Of a DNA stretch of 5,637 nt, positions 5,280 through 5,637 are shown piece after piece. Every line of letters starts with the position of its first letter. Within the stretch, counting starts at the first letter, position 1. The DNA is from Spirochaetota bacterium (GTDB lineage Bacteria; Spirochaetota; UBA4802; JAFGJZ01). The notes under the pieces were generated by a model. The model was not told the origin of the DNA. It made no database searches and saw only the letters and a list, made by a program, of their open reading frames with translations. The translations under genes and the position numbers were made by a program. The stretch is from assembly GCA_023396615.1 (NCBI GenBank), contig JAEWVM010000098.1:1-5637 (forward strand), in the 5' to 3' direction.

Positions 5280-5637
5280 ATGAGTGAGAAGATGGAATTA
5301 CCGAAAGGGTGGGAAGAGTGTATTTTAGGAGATATAGCATATATTAGAAATGGATATGCTTTTAAAAGTATTGAATTTTCTAATTCCGCAAAACTTAATC
5401 ACTCAATCCCGCTAATTAAACAAAGTCAATTATCAGGAAAGTATGTAAAAATAGATAATGCTGTATTTTTACCAGATAAATATTTAAACGAACACAAAGA
5501 TTATGTAATAAAAAAGGGTGATATATTGATAGGTATGTCTGGCTCTATTGGGAAAAGATGTATTTATAATTATGATTATCCATCACTACAAAATCAACGT
5601 ACTGGTTTAATAAAATTCCTTTCAGAGAGTTCTATTG
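5280..5637 (+). CDS. hsdS: Type I restriction-modification specificity subunit (5' part)
   Basis: HsdS recognises the split DNA target of a type I complex and guides HsdM and HsdR. Only the first 119 codons are present; the gene runs off the window. What is seen is the start of the first target recognition domain: LPKGWEECILGDIAYIRNG (7-25), then AFKS (27-30) and PLIKQSQL (44-51). VIKKGDILIGMSGSIGK (76-92) and SLQNQRTGLIKF (102-113) match the conserved 'GDIL' and 'NQR' blocks of HsdS domains. The ATG at 5280 lacks a clear ribosome site; an in-frame ATG at 5292 (before ELPKGW) is the alternative start. The codons are markedly richer in A/T than those of hsdR, which is common for HsdS recognition domains exchanged between strains. 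There is no hsdM directly before it, unlike common M-S arrangements. Confidence 0.93.
   Translation, partial: MSEKMELPKGWEECILGDIAYIRNGYAFKSIEFSNSAKLNHSIPLIKQSQLSGKYVKIDNAVFLPDKYLNEHKDYVIKKGDILIGMSGSIGKRCIYNYDYPSLQNQRTGLIKFLSESSI

Noticed and set aside
5276..5281. TATAAT overlapping the hsdS start as a -10 box
   Set aside because: The -35 position 17 bases upstream has no match to TTGACA, and the word overlaps the start codon. It would matter only if translation began at ATG 5292.

Overview
The window shows part of a bacterial defence island, all coded on the plus strand. In order it holds a complete type I restriction gene (hsdR), a toxin-first HigB/HigA-type toxin-antitoxin pair whose antitoxin is fused to an ImmA/IrrE metallopeptidase domain, a 59-residue DNA-binding-like protein, and the first 119 codons of a type I specificity gene (hsdS), cut by the window edge. 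Starts are ATG, plus one likely TTG, with good Shine-Dalgarno sites at several genes. Base composition is moderate to A+T-rich. Intergenic DNA is full of short perfect hairpins with three-base loops. This suggests an environmental or host-associated bacterium, perhaps a spirochaete of the Treponema type, but that is an impression from the intergenic style and not a demonstrated assignment.

Positions 1-527 hold no convincing gene. The first 310 bases are a train of at least seven small inverted repeats; a possible sigma-70-type promoter lies near 353-379, followed by a leader of about 140 bases to hsdR. HsdR (528-3302, 924 aa) keeps every nuclease and helicase motif I can check, so it looks functional.

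The 189 bases after hsdR contain a candidate promoter overlapped by a perfect 9+9 base inverted repeat, a plausible operator for the toxin-antitoxin operon. The toxin (3492-3803, TTG start) is followed one base later by the antitoxin (3805-4920, strong Shine-Dalgarno). Seventeen bases further on, a small helix-turn-helix-like protein (4938-5117) has the best ribosome site in the window. These three genes look like one transcript.

A gap of 162 bases with a long imperfect inverted repeat precedes hsdS (5280 to the end), which is visibly more A+T-rich than its neighbours. No hsdM methylase gene is in view. The restriction and specificity genes are therefore separated by a regulatory or stress module, and hsdM must lie outside the window (most likely downstream of hsdS), or elsewhere. 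I infer that HsdR, HsdS and an unseen HsdM form the restriction-modification complex, and that the embedded toxin-antitoxin pair either stabilises the locus or acts as a second, abortive layer of defence.
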